Both the position numbers and the translations under genes were made by a program. A model generated the notes under the pieces. That model had not been told where the DNA came from. It saw only the letters and a program-made list of their open reading frames with translations, and ran no database searches. From Leptospira sp. (GTDB taxonomy: Bacteria > Spirochaetota > Leptospiria > Leptospirales > Leptospiraceae), in the NCBI GenBank assembly GCA_002786225.1, contig PEQN01000001.1, positions 243,204-307,203 on the forward strand: a DNA stretch of 64,000 nucleotides, in the 5' to 3' direction. Positions 1 to 8,700 of the stretch are shown here, piece by piece. Within the stretch, counting starts at the first letter, position 1; the number at the start of each line of letters is the position of its first letter.

Positions 1-630
1 CAACAACATTGTGAGTTTCATTCCGATTTTTGTAATAAACTTAAAGACCAAGGTTTTGATTTTCAATTTCTTTCTTTTAATTTTAAGAATTTTGTATATG
101 GCTCCATGGAAGCTTTTTTATCCGATGAATTGAATCTTGCTATCGCTTCTGGATTAGAACACTATAATAAATCTACAGCTGAACTTTCATTACGTGAAAA
201 AGTATTTAGCAATTCAGATGTTATCTTAAAAGAGCTATTCGAATGGCATTTAGCTGAAGAGCTTGAACATTCTAATGTAGTCTTTGATTTACTAAGGGAA
301 ATCGATTCAAATTATTTGCTACGTATGCAAGGATTCTTAATTGCATCCTTAGTCCGGAATCTTACCCTAACTTTAGCTACTACTAATTTAATAGTTCAAG
401 ATGACCTCAGGCAGTTCCTTAGAATTTGGAAAGAAGGTAAAGATTTTTTCTTTACAAAGGATCAAATATTATACAAGTTATTTTTATATATTGTTGATTA
501 TGCAAAACCTGACTTTCATCCTTCCCAACATAATATGACAGATATTATTTCGGAAATTTTTAAGAATCGCAATTTTGAAATATTTTTCTCAAAAAAACCA
601 GCCAATCAAACAGTACAAACAGTAAACTAA
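1..630 (+). CDS. Predicted metal-dependent hydrolase, ferritin-like (PF10118 type), 5' partial
   Basis: The reading frame is open from the first base, so the gene starts upstream of the window; the first ATG inside it (106) is probably internal. The translated part reads QQHCEFH, then an EWHLAEELEH segment about 80 residues into the visible part. That helical E/H pattern resembles the COG3687 family of predicted metal-dependent hydrolases, which have a ferritin-like di-metal fold. The family's reaction is not known. The stop is one base before the start of the alpha/beta hydrolase, suggesting co-transcription. Family assignment is from recall of the pattern. Confidence 0.65.
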   Translation, partial: QQHCEFHSDFCNKLKDQGFDFQFLSFNFKNFVYGSMEAFLSDELNLAIASGLEHYNKSTAELSLREKVFSNSDVILKELFEWHLAEELEHSNVVFDLLREIDSNYLLRMQGFLIASLVRNLTLTLATTNLIVQDDLRQFLRIWKEGKDFFFTKDQILYKLFLYIVDYAKPDFHPSQHNMTDIISEIFKNRNFEIFFSKKPANQTVQTVN

Positions 631-631
631 A

Positions 632-1540
632 GTGAATAAAGAAACACTACTCAGTCCAGAACCCGATTTAAAAATTTATTTAAAATATTCTCAACCAGAA
701 AAAGAGAAATTAATTTTATTTTTACATGGCTACCCAGATACACATCGTACTTGGGATGTGTTAATGGAAGAATTAAAACCTAATTACCAAGTAGCCGCAA
801 TCGATATGAGGGGTGCAGGAAGTTCATCAAGACCTGAATCAAGAAAATCATTTAATATTAGAAGAATATTCAAAGATATCGAAGTTGCAATTGAATACTT
901 AGATCCAAAAAAGGAAAAATCAATTCACCTAGTAGGTCATGACTGGGGCTCCTTGATTGGTTGGTGTTTAGCTGCTGATCCTATATGCTCAGGTCATATT
1001 AGCACTTATACTGGGATAGCAGGACCTCATCCATCCTTAGCTCTGAAGCAAATGCATTCCTATGCTAATCGTGGAATCTTTTCTTGGAATATAGATGAAA
1101 TTATGCGCTTCTTTAAACAAGGAACAATGTCTTGGTACTTTCTTTTCTATCAAATTCCTATTCTTCCTGAGTTAAGTTGGACTTTAGGCTCCGTACCTTT
1201 CTGGCACACAATGTTAGAAGCAGGAGGAGTTCCTAAGTCAGATCCAATGTGGGATTATTCTCCCAAAGAAATTCTACGATCTTCCATTGGCCCAATTCAA
1301 TTGCACCGAGAGCTTATGCAAGGAGCTGAGATTCCTATTCCTAATAAGATAGAAACTCCCTGTCATGCTATCATCCCTATAAACGATTTTGCTATCACTC
1401 CTGAGATTTATGAAAATCTATCGGATCATGTTGTTCATTTCCGTAAAAATTTCATGGATGCAAACCATTGGGTCCACCGCGAAAAACCTAAAGAAGTAGC
1501 ACAGCTTATCAACGATTTCATCATGACTTTTGATTCTTAA
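632..1540 (+). CDS. Alpha/beta hydrolase, epoxide hydrolase / haloalkane dehalogenase-like
   Basis: A 302-residue alpha/beta hydrolase with no signal peptide, so probably cytoplasmic. It shows the oxyanion motif HGYPDT near residue 32, DMRGAGSSSRP near 58, the nucleophile elbow GHDWGS (Asp nucleophile, near residue 102), a likely acid in NDFA near 250 and the catalytic His in ANHWVH near 277. An Asp nucleophile followed by Trp is typical of epoxide hydrolases and haloalkane dehalogenases; the substrate cannot be told. The start is GTG at 632, directly after the previous stop. The 3' end converges on prfA. Confidence 0.8.
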   Translation: MNKETLLSPEPDLKIYLKYSQPEKEKLILFLHGYPDTHRTWDVLMEELKPNYQVAAIDMRGAGSSSRPESRKSFNIRRIFKDIEVAIEYLDPKKEKSIHLVGHDWGSLIGWCLAADPICSGHISTYTGIAGPHPSLALKQMHSYANRGIFSWNIDEIMRFFKQGTMSWYFLFYQIPILPELSWTLGSVPFWHTMLEAGGVPKSDPMWDYSPKEILRSSIGPIQLHRELMQGAEIPIPNKIETPCHAIIPINDFAITPEIYENLSDHVVHFRKNFMDANHWVHREKPKEVAQLINDFIMTFDS

Positions 1541-1557
1541 AAGTAAGGATTGGGTTT

Positions 1558-2616
1558 TTATTTGGCAGAAGCCAAACGGGAAGATCTATCTTCTTCTAGT
1601 AATGCTTCAATAAGTTCATCCATATCGCCTTCCATGATGGAACTTAAATTGTGACTTGTGAATCCTATCCTATGATCTGTGCATCTTCCTTGTGGAAAAT
1701 TGTAGGTTCTAATTCTTTCTGATCTGTCGCCTGATCCTATCATTTGCTTTTTGATTGCATCACTTGAGGCTTTTGCTTCTTGCATCTGCTGGTCTAAGAT
1801 TCTAGCTCTAAGGATTCTCATTGCCTTATCGCGGTTCTTGATTTGAGATTTTTCGTCCTGACAACTAACAACAATACCTGTAGGAATGTGTGTCAATCGA
1901 ACAGCAGAATCAGTGGTGTTTACGTGCTGTCCTCCTGATCCTGAGGAACGGAATACATCTACTCTGATGTCCGATTCTTTAATTTCAATTTCCTTTTCTT
2001 CCGCTTCCGGGAGAACCGCAACAGTTACAGCAGATGTATGAATTCGTCCACCTGATTCCGTTGCAGGAATTCTCTGTACTCTATGCGTTCCACTTTCAAA
2101 TTTGAAAATATCATAGGCTCTTTCATCTTCTATGGAAAATACTATTTCCTTAAAGCCACCAATCCCTGTAGGGCTAGAATCTATTAACTCGGTTCTGAGA
2201 CCACATTTGTCGGAATACTTATTGTACATACGAAATAGATCTGCACAAAATAAACCTGACTCATCTCCTCCAGTGCCTGCTCTAATTTCTACAAGAATAT
2301 TTTTACCAGAATTTGGATCAGGAGGAAGCATCATAACTTCTAACTCTTTAGAAAGTATCTCTAGTTTCTTTTCCCCATCTTCAATCTCTGATTTAAGCAT
2401 TTGGTGCATCTCTTCATCTTTTTCATTAGGCAGAAGTGCTTTAGCATCATTAATATCTTTGGAAATAGTTAGGTATTCTTGTGCCTTTGTATAAACGGGT
2501 GTTAGTCGTGATCTTTCCTTATAAATTTCTTTTAGCTTGCTTGGATCACTTACTGAGGAAAGTTCATCATCCAGACGAAGGTATTTTTCTTGAATTTTTT
2601 TGAGTCTATCTACCAT
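1558..2616 (-). CDS. prfA: Peptide chain release factor 1
   Basis: Class I release factor of 352 residues (usual about 360). It reads UAA/UAG in the ribosomal A site and triggers peptide release. The GGQ motif sits in [16 protein letters not shown] near residue 228. The PAT tripeptide in [15 protein letters not shown] near 183 identifies RF1 rather than RF2 (which has SPF). The ATG start at 2616-2614 shares the bases CATG with the ATG of the divergent gene at 2615, so the two genes have no intergenic region and each promoter must lie inside the other gene or further away. Confidence 0.95.
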   Translation of the reverse strand: MVDRLKKIQEKYLRLDDELSSVSDPSKLKEIYKERSRLTPVYTKAQEYLTISKDINDAKALLPNEKDEEMHQMLKSEIEDGEKKLEILSKELEVMMLPPDPNSGKNILVEIRAGTGGDESGLFCADLFRMYNKYSDKCGLRTELIDSSPTGIGGFKEIVFSIEDERAYDIFKFESGTHRVQRIPATESGGRIHTSAVTVAVLPEAEEKEIEIKESDIRVDVFRSSGSGGQHVNTTDSAVRLTHIPTGIVVSCQDEKSQIKNRDKAMRILRARILDQQMQEAKASSDAIKKQMIGSGDRSERIRTYNFPQGRCTDHRIGFTSHNLSSIMEGDMDELIEALLEEDRSSRLASAK

Positions 2617-3289
2617 GTATAAGGAAAGACTAGAAAGAGACCGTTTTTTGCAAAATCAAAATTCATCCATTAATCTCCCTGAAAAATCCAATGACTTGGA
2701 TATTTTCCTCCAAAAGCTTGTAGAAATGCTCTCAGGCATCCAAGAATACAAGAGCCCATATTCCAAGATAACAGAAAATCCTGAGCTAGTAGTAGATGAA
2801 ATTATTAAGAATTGTGCATGGAAGGCAAGTACTATCAGTGCAACCTGTTCCTTGCCTGGTGGGGTTTTCGGGTTTTTTACCTTACTTCCTGAGTTGGTTA
2901 TGATTTTTAGAATCCAAGGCATGATGATCAAAGATATTGCTAGTGTTTATGGTAAAGAAGCTCAATTGAACCGAGAGCTTTTGCTTTTTTGTTTATTTAA
3001 ACATGGAGGGGCTCATCTTTTTCGTAAATTTATTGAAGAGACTGGTGTCAAAATTTTAATCCGACCAACAACTGTGCGGGCTTTCCAAGCCTTATTGCAA
3101 AAAGTAGGATTGGATATTTCCAAGAGAGTTCTTAGAAAAAATTTCACTCGATGGGTTCCCTTTGCTGGTGCCGCTATAACAGGAACTTTTGCTTTCCTTG
3201 ATACTAAGGCAGTTGGTAAGAATACCAAGGAAATTTTTACAAAAGAAATTGAATTTCTATACAGTAAAGAAGTCGCCATTGAAGAATAA
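2615..3289 (+). CDS. EcsC-like protein of unknown function
   Basis: A 224-residue protein from the ATG at 2615; a TTG five codons upstream is possible but less likely. The centre has a small-residue stretch (residues 80-98, including [16 protein letters not shown]) followed by an amphipathic segment ending IKDIASVYG, then a second hydrophobic stretch [11 protein letters not shown] near 190. This arrangement recalls EcsC-family proteins, whose function is unclear. It is divergent from prfA with overlapping start codons. The following lipoprotein begins inside its last four codons, so the two are probably translated together. Confidence 0.6.
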   Translation: MYKERLERDRFLQNQNSSINLPEKSNDLDIFLQKLVEMLSGIQEYKSPYSKITENPELVVDEIIKNCAWKASTISATCSLPGGVFGFFTLLPELVMIFRIQGMMIKDIASVYGKEAQLNRELLLFCLFKHGGAHLFRKFIEETGVKILIRPTTVRAFQALLQKVGLDISKRVLRKNFTRWVPFAGAAITGTFAFLDTKAVGKNTKEIFTKEIEFLYSKEVAIEE

Positions 3290-4418
3290 AATTCATTTCA
3301 TTTTAGTTTGTTTTTGCATAATACTAACCAGCTTACTTTCTTTCAATTGTAGATCAAAGCATGAAACATTTCTTGAAGAAGTAAATCAATATCTCGAAGT
3401 TCAAAAGTTTGAAAAAGCTTTAACTATCATACAAGATAAACTTGAATCCAAAAGAGATTCAGATGAAGTAATTTCTCGTACAAAACCCAAAAGAGAAAGA
3501 GTAATCAGAATGTCCGAAGATCGAAATAGGATAGTGTGGTCCGAAGATGAAAAATTAATTTTTCGAGACATACCTAATCCTTTGGTCAAGACTAAAACAC
3601 TTTCAGATCTTCCTTTCGATTTTAGAATTTCAACTAACGCAGAATATGCTTTAGTTTCCTTTCGACTGAAAAATACGAAAGGTTGCAGAATGAAAGCAAT
3701 ATCTATGTTGAATGATGATTTGGATTATGACTCAGGTGCACACATAGCCTGTAGAAATTCAGGGAGTATTTCAAAAGATGGAAAGTTTATCTATTATTTT
3801 ATTGATGAAAGTTTATATAAGGAAAAAACAGAGTCACCACGAAAACCAACTAAGATTCTAGATGCTTCTAAAATTTTGCCACCTTTTAGTAAACTTAGAA
3901 ATAAATACTCCCTTGTTCCTATTGAAGATAATTTCATTCTAATGACTGGAATAGCTGGTTCGTACAATATGTACTATTTACAGACAAAATCTGACAATCT
4001 TGAACTTATTTCAAAAGATATTCTTAGTCCCAAATTATATTATGGAAATGGGACATCCATTTTTACTATTGGAGGAAAAATCGGAATTTGGTATCTACGG
4101 GAAGTAGAATATGGTGCTGGGAAGAAGCCTAAAATCAATAAAGGTTTTTCTATAACTTTGAGGGAAATAGAACCTTGGAAAACATCCAATAAAAAAGATT
4201 TTTTATCATTCTACAATCGATCTATTTACAAATGGAGTCCAGGAACTAAAAAAGTAGAATACCCTCTTCTCTGTGAGAGAGCATGGGGAGTTGCAAGAGA
4301 TTATATAATCTATGAAAATAAAATAGGTGAACTTGTACTAGCTAATACTGCTTATTCTGAAGAAGATTGGGCAGTATTAGATTTATATAAAGAAGTAAAA
4401 AAACAAATAAAAGATTAA
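3279..4418 (+). CDS. Predicted lipoprotein of unknown function
   Basis: The TTG at 3279 overlaps the end of the preceding gene by 11 bases and gives a normal lipoprotein signal: Lys-Asn-Lys, a hydrophobic run of about 20 residues, then LLSFNC with the lipidated Cys near residue 23. Longer in-frame starts would bury the signal. The mature part of about 355 residues begins with a helical stretch, then has repeating short segments such as RIVWSEDEKLIFRDI and a tyrosine-rich C-terminal half compatible with a beta-propeller. I do not recognise the family. The 3' end overlaps the convergent small gene by four bases. Confidence 0.65.
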   Translation: MKNKIHFILVCFCIILTSLLSFNCRSKHETFLEEVNQYLEVQKFEKALTIIQDKLESKRDSDEVISRTKPKRERVIRMSEDRNRIVWSEDEKLIFRDIPNPLVKTKTLSDLPFDFRISTNAEYALVSFRLKNTKGCRMKAISMLNDDLDYDSGAHIACRNSGSISKDGKFIYYFIDESLYKEKTESPRKPTKILDASKILPPFSKLRNKYSLVPIEDNFILMTGIAGSYNMYYLQTKSDNLELISKDILSPKLYYGNGTSIFTIGGKIGIWYLREVEYGAGKKPKINKGFSITLREIEPWKTSNKKDFLSFYNRSIYKWSPGTKKVEYPLLCERAWGVARDYIIYENKIGELVLANTAYSEEDWAVLDLYKEVKKQIKD

Positions 4419-4615
4419 GCTGCTTGGGATTTATCTTTTTGGGTTTCAAAAACCTTACAAGAGCTATATTTATCTGCTAAACATTTCTTAGTTAATGTCT
4501 CAAAATCAGATTTCATTAAAACGGTTGAAGAACTCGGGCATTCATCCAACTTTTGTGTATAGAGGGGACAACGAATAAAAAATTCGTTTTTTCTTTCATC
4601 TTTCTTTTTGCCCAT
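4415..4615 (-). CDS. Small four-cysteine protein, unknown
   Basis: A 66-residue basic protein beginning MGKKKDERKNEFF with four cysteines (FIRCPLY, DECPSS, KKCLAD, SSCKVF). No signal peptide. Paired cysteines might bind a metal or form disulfides, but the spacing fits no zinc-ribbon I know. It converges on the lipoprotein gene with a four-base overlap. Evidence is only the intact frame and the fit between neighbours. Confidence 0.5.
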   Translation of the reverse strand: MGKKKDERKNEFFIRCPLYTQKLDECPSSSTVLMKSDFETLTKKCLADKYSSCKVFETQKDKSQAA

Positions 4616-4669
4616 GCGTTATATTCCGAAATAGTTTTTTAGTTTTGTCAATAGGTTTTCTGAAAAAAT

Positions 4670-5827
4670 TTAAAAATATAAATTCATTATTTTTGGTCTT
4701 CTTTCATCGCTTGATAGAACAGGATCATTATTTTCTCGACTGGAGAAACTTTGGGGTATGTCTTTTATGTCCCAAATATTCCCATCCCAAAATACCTGCA
4801 AATATACTTTTGCATTGGTTCCGACTGATCTATCTTTTAAAGAATATCGGTGCCAAGTAACTGGTTCTTGAAGTTCTAAAAGTTTATTTGACTCATCTTG
4901 AATGCGATCACTATTTATGTTACTAGCAGGTGAGACTAATCCATCCACCTTTGATTTTGCGATTTGAGCGTAGACAGAACTATAAAAAGAATCTATACCA
5001 ATCAATACTCCTACCTTCCAACCTGGCACTGCAATTATTAAATCTTGTTTTAAATCTCCAGGAGTTAAGATCTCTTTCTCCCAAATACTAAGATTAATTT
5101 TTTTGATAATTTGATCGATTGCCTTTCCACTTGGAAGATAAGTTACGCTGACATTATAAAGTTTACTTTCTTTATCTCCCGCAACTAGTTCTCCTTTCAC
5201 AATTTTAGGCTCAGGAAGGATAACAGATCCTGCGATTATACTTACAGAATATTCTTTGGCTAATTCAGAAAAAGTTTCATTATAAATTTTAGCCACTTCG
5301 TCTTTCTTTTCTCGAATGATAGTTTCCCATTCCAAGGAAGCTGCAGAACAATTTGTTGAATTACATTGCTTTTGAAATTCTTCGATTGCAAGCTTATGAG
5401 AAGATTTCAATTCAGTTAAGGCATTAGAATAAGAAGATGTATAGACAGGCTTATTTTCTTTGAGTAGATATAGACCAGTTCCAACATGTTCAGGCAATAT
5501 AATCAATGTTTTTCGATCAATAAGGTTATCAGCTTTTGCTTTTTCAAAAATTGGTCTCAGACTATTCTTGAAATTTTCTCCTGAATAAAAATCTAAGGGA
5601 AGGAAAAAGGGCTGAATTCCAATTAAATTGCCAAGTTTACGATCAGATCCGTTTAGTATGTATTCTATAGTCTTGAATCTTTCTTCAGATTCCGATTTAA
5701 AATTTGAAAAATCTGCTTCTTGTAAAGCCGGATCAGAAGGTTTTAGAAATTGTTTTCCATAAAAAGGTAGAGAAAACAAAATACAAAAAATTAAAATTCG
5801 TATCCAAGGAAAATATAAATTATGCAT
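4670..5827 (-). CDS. Nitrilase-fold protein lacking the catalytic cysteine, exported
   Basis: A 385-residue protein with an N-terminal hydrophobic segment (residues 9-23), so membrane-anchored or exported. The rest matches the carbon-nitrogen hydrolase fold: the Glu of LPEHVG at 113, the Lys pair of KKINLSIWE at 242-243 and a second Glu at 250. The expected IC-x-D nucleophile site reads VLIGIDSFYS, with Gly277 where the catalytic Cys should be (codon at 4997-4999). It is therefore probably not a classical amidase; it may bind a ligand or have another role. Its ATG overlaps the Nudix stop in ATGCATAA. Last gene of the operon. Confidence 0.7.
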   Translation of the reverse strand: MHNLYFPWIRILIFCILFSLPFYGKQFLKPSDPALQEADFSNFKSESEERFKTIEYILNGSDRKLGNLIGIQPFFLPLDFYSGENFKNSLRPIFEKAKADNLIDRKTLIILPEHVGTGLYLLKENKPVYTSSYSNALTELKSSHKLAIEEFQKQCNSTNCSAASLEWETIIREKKDEVAKIYNETFSELAKEYSVSIIAGSVILPEPKIVKGELVAGDKESKLYNVSVTYLPSGKAIDQIIKKINLSIWEKEILTPGDLKQDLIIAVPGWKVGVLIGIDSFYSSVYAQIAKSKVDGLVSPASNINSDRIQDESNKLLELQEPVTWHRYSLKDRSVGTNAKVYLQVFWDGNIWDIKDIPQSFSSRENNDPVLSSDERRPKIMNLYF

Positions 5828-6242
5828 ATTCTTTCAAATAGATTTGTACAGCTTCTAACATGTAATCTTCAAAGAATGATTCGGGCTTATAATTATTGAT
5901 ATCAACCCATTCCATGAAATCATGCTCATCAGAAAGTACTATCTCTCCACCTTTATAGATGCCCTTGTAACCTAAAATTATGCAAGGATGATTTCCTTCG
6001 GTAACTCTATGCTTATGAATGAGGAAGGGTTTTGGTTCTATTTCATATTGAAATTTATTTCCCATTTCCTCTTCCAACTCCCGTCTTACAGAAACTTGCC
6101 AATCATCAAAAAATTCCGTTTCATCCATTCGACCACCGGGAAGATCTCCAAAGCCAGATTTTCTATCTTTCATGACAAGAAGTGAATTTCCTTTTCTAAG
6201 AAAAACTTTTTGAGTTATTTGAAAAAAACCGTGCTTAGACAA
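5820..6242 (-). CDS. Nudix hydrolase
   Basis: A Nudix-fold protein that would hydrolyse a nucleoside-diphosphate-linked substrate. The Nudix box begins GGRMDETE and ends RRELEEEMG, but has three more residues between the two halves than the standard GX5EX7REUXEEXG. I choose the TTG at 6242-6240 because GGGGAAAGAG lies just upstream and it overlaps the previous stop by eight bases like the other junctions of this operon. That gives 140 residues starting MSKHGFFQITQ. In-frame ATGs at 6293 and 6269 would add 17 or 9 residues inside the upstream gene. Substrate unknown. Confidence 0.8.
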   Translation of the reverse strand: MSKHGFFQITQKVFLRKGNSLLVMKDRKSGFGDLPGGRMDETEFFDDWQVSVRRELEEEMGNKFQYEIEPKPFLIHKHRVTEGNHPCIILGYKGIYKGGEIVLSDEHDFMEWVDINNYKPESFFEDYMLEAVQIYLKEYA

Positions 6243-8700
6243 TACTCTTTCCCCATTTATCAATCTCATGATCCACAGCATAAAGCTTTCCAACTGGTAG
6301 ACTACCCGAGTTTGCTTGGTCTACCATTCCAAGGGATACTGAAAGTAAATCCGAAATAATAGTGTCCATAATCTCAGTTGGAGCTCCATAGTACAAAAAG
6401 TTCACAGGACTTAAATCGGAAAGCATGAAAACATTTCGTTCGATCGCTTTTCCATCTTTTATAAATTTAAAAATAGCAATTCCACCTTGGTCCATTTGTG
6501 ACTGAGGATCAATGATTCTTCGCAATTCTACATTTACTTTGGTATCTTTGAATGAATCCAATTTGTTCAAGAGAAATTGATTCAACCAATCAATAAAATC
6601 ACTGAACTCGGCTGTCTTAGTTGATCCAGATGCTAAATAGATATTCTTAGATTCACAATTATAAAGAAAATCAGACCAAAAATCTGGCTTTAGTATGGAA
6701 TCCCCAATAACTCCTAAAAATAAATCTGTCTTCAATAAATTATCTCTGGGAACTTGGTTCACATTTGCAAATTTCCAAGGTTCAGGATTTTCATTTTTAA
6801 TATCAATTTCAATTAAGTGATCATTGGTATCATGCAATCTGCTTCCTTTTAGATACTTACACAAAAAGCCTCCAATATTTCCAGATGCACCTAATACTAA
6901 AAATTTTCTTCTAGAAAGAATCTTACCCTGTCCATGCAATACATCTTCTATAGCTTTTAGAATGGATTGAGCAACTTCTTTAGATTCTTCTTTCACTTTT
7001 TGATTTGATATTGCTATGGAATAGGCTGGTAGAAATAATTTTCCTTTTTCTTTTTCAACAGAGAGCAATCGGTCGTAACCATTTCGTGTATGTTCTATAG
7101 TTCCTATTAAAACTTTCGCTAAAATGTCACCAATAGGTATATCACCTAAGTTGCCTTCTAATTTCAATTGGTATTCTTTTGCGACCTCTTTAGTTAATTT
7201 TCCATCTATGGCAAATGCATTTAGGAAGGGAGCAATGTAGCCACCATCCTCAACGAGAATTAGTTTTTCAGAATTTTGATAAGAGTTAATGCATAATTTA
7301 AGAAATAAATGAGTAGCCAAAAGTTTCATGGCAGGGAAGAACCCTAATTCTTCTTTATCCATGAATTCTTTTAAATCCAATAGATCAGAATTATCACTAA
7401 ACAGTGGTGAGATGGAATAATATGTTTTTCTTTCTGCACTTATTTTAAGTTCAAGTCCAGACATGTAAAAGGAATCTGTTGGAAGATCCAGAAGGATATC
7501 TAAATATATAGGTGGTATCTTTCCTCCGTATTTTACAAAGCAAACATTTACATAATCTGCTCCTAACATTCTGTACGCTTCTAGGAGAGCTAGTATTTCT
7601 GAGGTGATATGGTGTATGAGAAATATCTTGGTATTTTTAAAACTGAGTTTATGATCGCTCTGATTTGCTAAATTCTCTAACTCTGGCATTCGAGTTAAAT
7701 AATGACTCATTTGAAGTGAAATTCTTCTTTGATTGAATGAGTAATTTAAGACCCTATCCAATCTACTCAAATCAATATATACATCGATTTTACCGTTGAT
7801 TATATGAATCGTATAACCTTCTTTAACGATTTTAGTAATCTCTTGGTCTTCTAAAATTAGAAATATTTTTTTAAAAAGCGGAAGTGAGTTTTTAGGATTA
7901 GACTCCATAAGAAAACTTGCAAATGACTTCTCCCAATAGAAATTGATTTGATTCAATTTTCCTAAAGAAGTCTTTTCGATTTGCTCAAACACTTTACTGA
8001 ACCTGCGATTTTCTTCTATATATTCCCTTTCACCTTTTTGGGATGAACCTATTAAGGAACTATGAACTGATTCAGAAATTTTTGTACTACCACCAATATA
8101 GATTCTAGAACTTAAATCATCAACAATCAAATGGTCTATTGATTTAAGATCTATATTTGCTCTATCAAATCTTTCTATCGTTAGGCGAAATATGAAATCT
8201 CCAGCCTCCACTTGATTGGGTACTCGTTCTAGGATGAATTGGTAATCTACGTTTTCATTTTCACTATTATGGTGAAAAGGAAACACCAAAGCTTTACTTG
8301 GATAGGTTCGTGGATTTTCTCCGTAAAATTCAGGATGTATGACTTTTGCCCAAGCTTGTCTTTGAAATGTACCAAATACAGTTCTCAAATGATCTTGGAA
8401 TTCTTCTCGGAAAATGAGAATATCTTTTAAAACTCCTGCTCGTGCATGAATTTGAATATAACCAATATGCATTTCACAAAGTTCACTATTGATATTCGGA
8501 TTGAGTTTATACAGTATAGCAATGTCGCCAGGAGAAGTTATAACTCTTTCTACAATTTCATCACCAAGTGTTCTAGAAAGTATAGAAAGTCCCCAGAAGA
8601 TTCTTAAATTTGTGAGATCAATTTTATAAAGGTCAGAACTTTCTTTTTCTAAATTTACTCCTAAGGATGTAGGTATAATTTCTTCAGGATGTTTATGCAT
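6235..8700 (-). CDS. Large protein with SAH-hydrolase-like C-terminal half
   Basis: An 821-residue soluble protein. Residues 1-340 are unrecognised. From about 365 the pattern resembles S-adenosylhomocysteine hydrolase: an HHITSEILALLEAYRMLGAD stretch, VEDGGYI near 495, GTIEHTRNGYDRLL near 545, and a Rossmann nucleotide-binding motif LVLGASGNIGGFL near 610 followed by an acidic strand end LIEIDIK. The similarity is distant and the true reaction is not known; a dehydrogenase-like step on a bound NAD is plausible. The ATG overlaps the stop of the dehydrogenase gene in ATGCATAA, so the two are likely translated together and may work as a pair. Confidence 0.6.
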   Translation of the reverse strand: MHKHPEEIIPTSLGVNLEKESSDLYKIDLTNLRIFWGLSILSRTLGDEIVERVITSPGDIAILYKLNPNINSELCEMHIGYIQIHARAGVLKDILIFREEFQDHLRTVFGTFQRQAWAKVIHPEFYGENPRTYPSKALVFPFHHNSENENVDYQFILERVPNQVEAGDFIFRLTIERFDRANIDLKSIDHLIVDDLSSRIYIGGSTKISESVHSSLIGSSQKGEREYIEENRRFSKVFEQIEKTSLGKLNQINFYWEKSFASFLMESNPKNSLPLFKKIFLILEDQEITKIVKEGYTIHIINGKIDVYIDLSRLDRVLNYSFNQRRISLQMSHYLTRMPELENLANQSDHKLSFKNTKIFLIHHITSEILALLEAYRMLGADYVNVCFVKYGGKIPPIYLDILLDLPTDSFYMSGLELKISAERKTYYSISPLFSDNSDLLDLKEFMDKEELGFFPAMKLLATHLFLKLCINSYQNSEKLILVEDGGYIAPFLNAFAIDGKLTKEVAKEYQLKLEGNLGDIPIGDILAKVLIGTIEHTRNGYDRLLSVEKEKGKLFLPAYSIAISNQKVKEESKEVAQSILKAIEDVLHGQGKILSRRKFLVLGASGNIGGFLCKYLKGSRLHDTNDHLIEIDIKNENPEPWKFANVNQVPRDNLLKTDLFLGVIGDSILKPDFWSDFLYNCESKNIYLASGSTKTAEFSDFIDWLNQFLLNKLDSFKDTKVNVELRRIIDPQSQMDQGGIAIFKFIKDGKAIERNVFMLSDLSPVNFLYYGAPTEIMDTIISDLLSVSLGMVDQANSGSLPVGKLYAVDHEIDKWGKSIV

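Noticed and set aside
2132..2494. A 120-residue plus-strand frame
   Set aside because: It is wholly antisense to prfA and Ser/Pro/Ile-rich, typical of a shadow.
4645..4860. A 71-residue plus-strand reading frame
   Set aside because: It lies within and antisense to the nitrilase-like gene, has no ribosome site and unusual composition, so it is a shadow.
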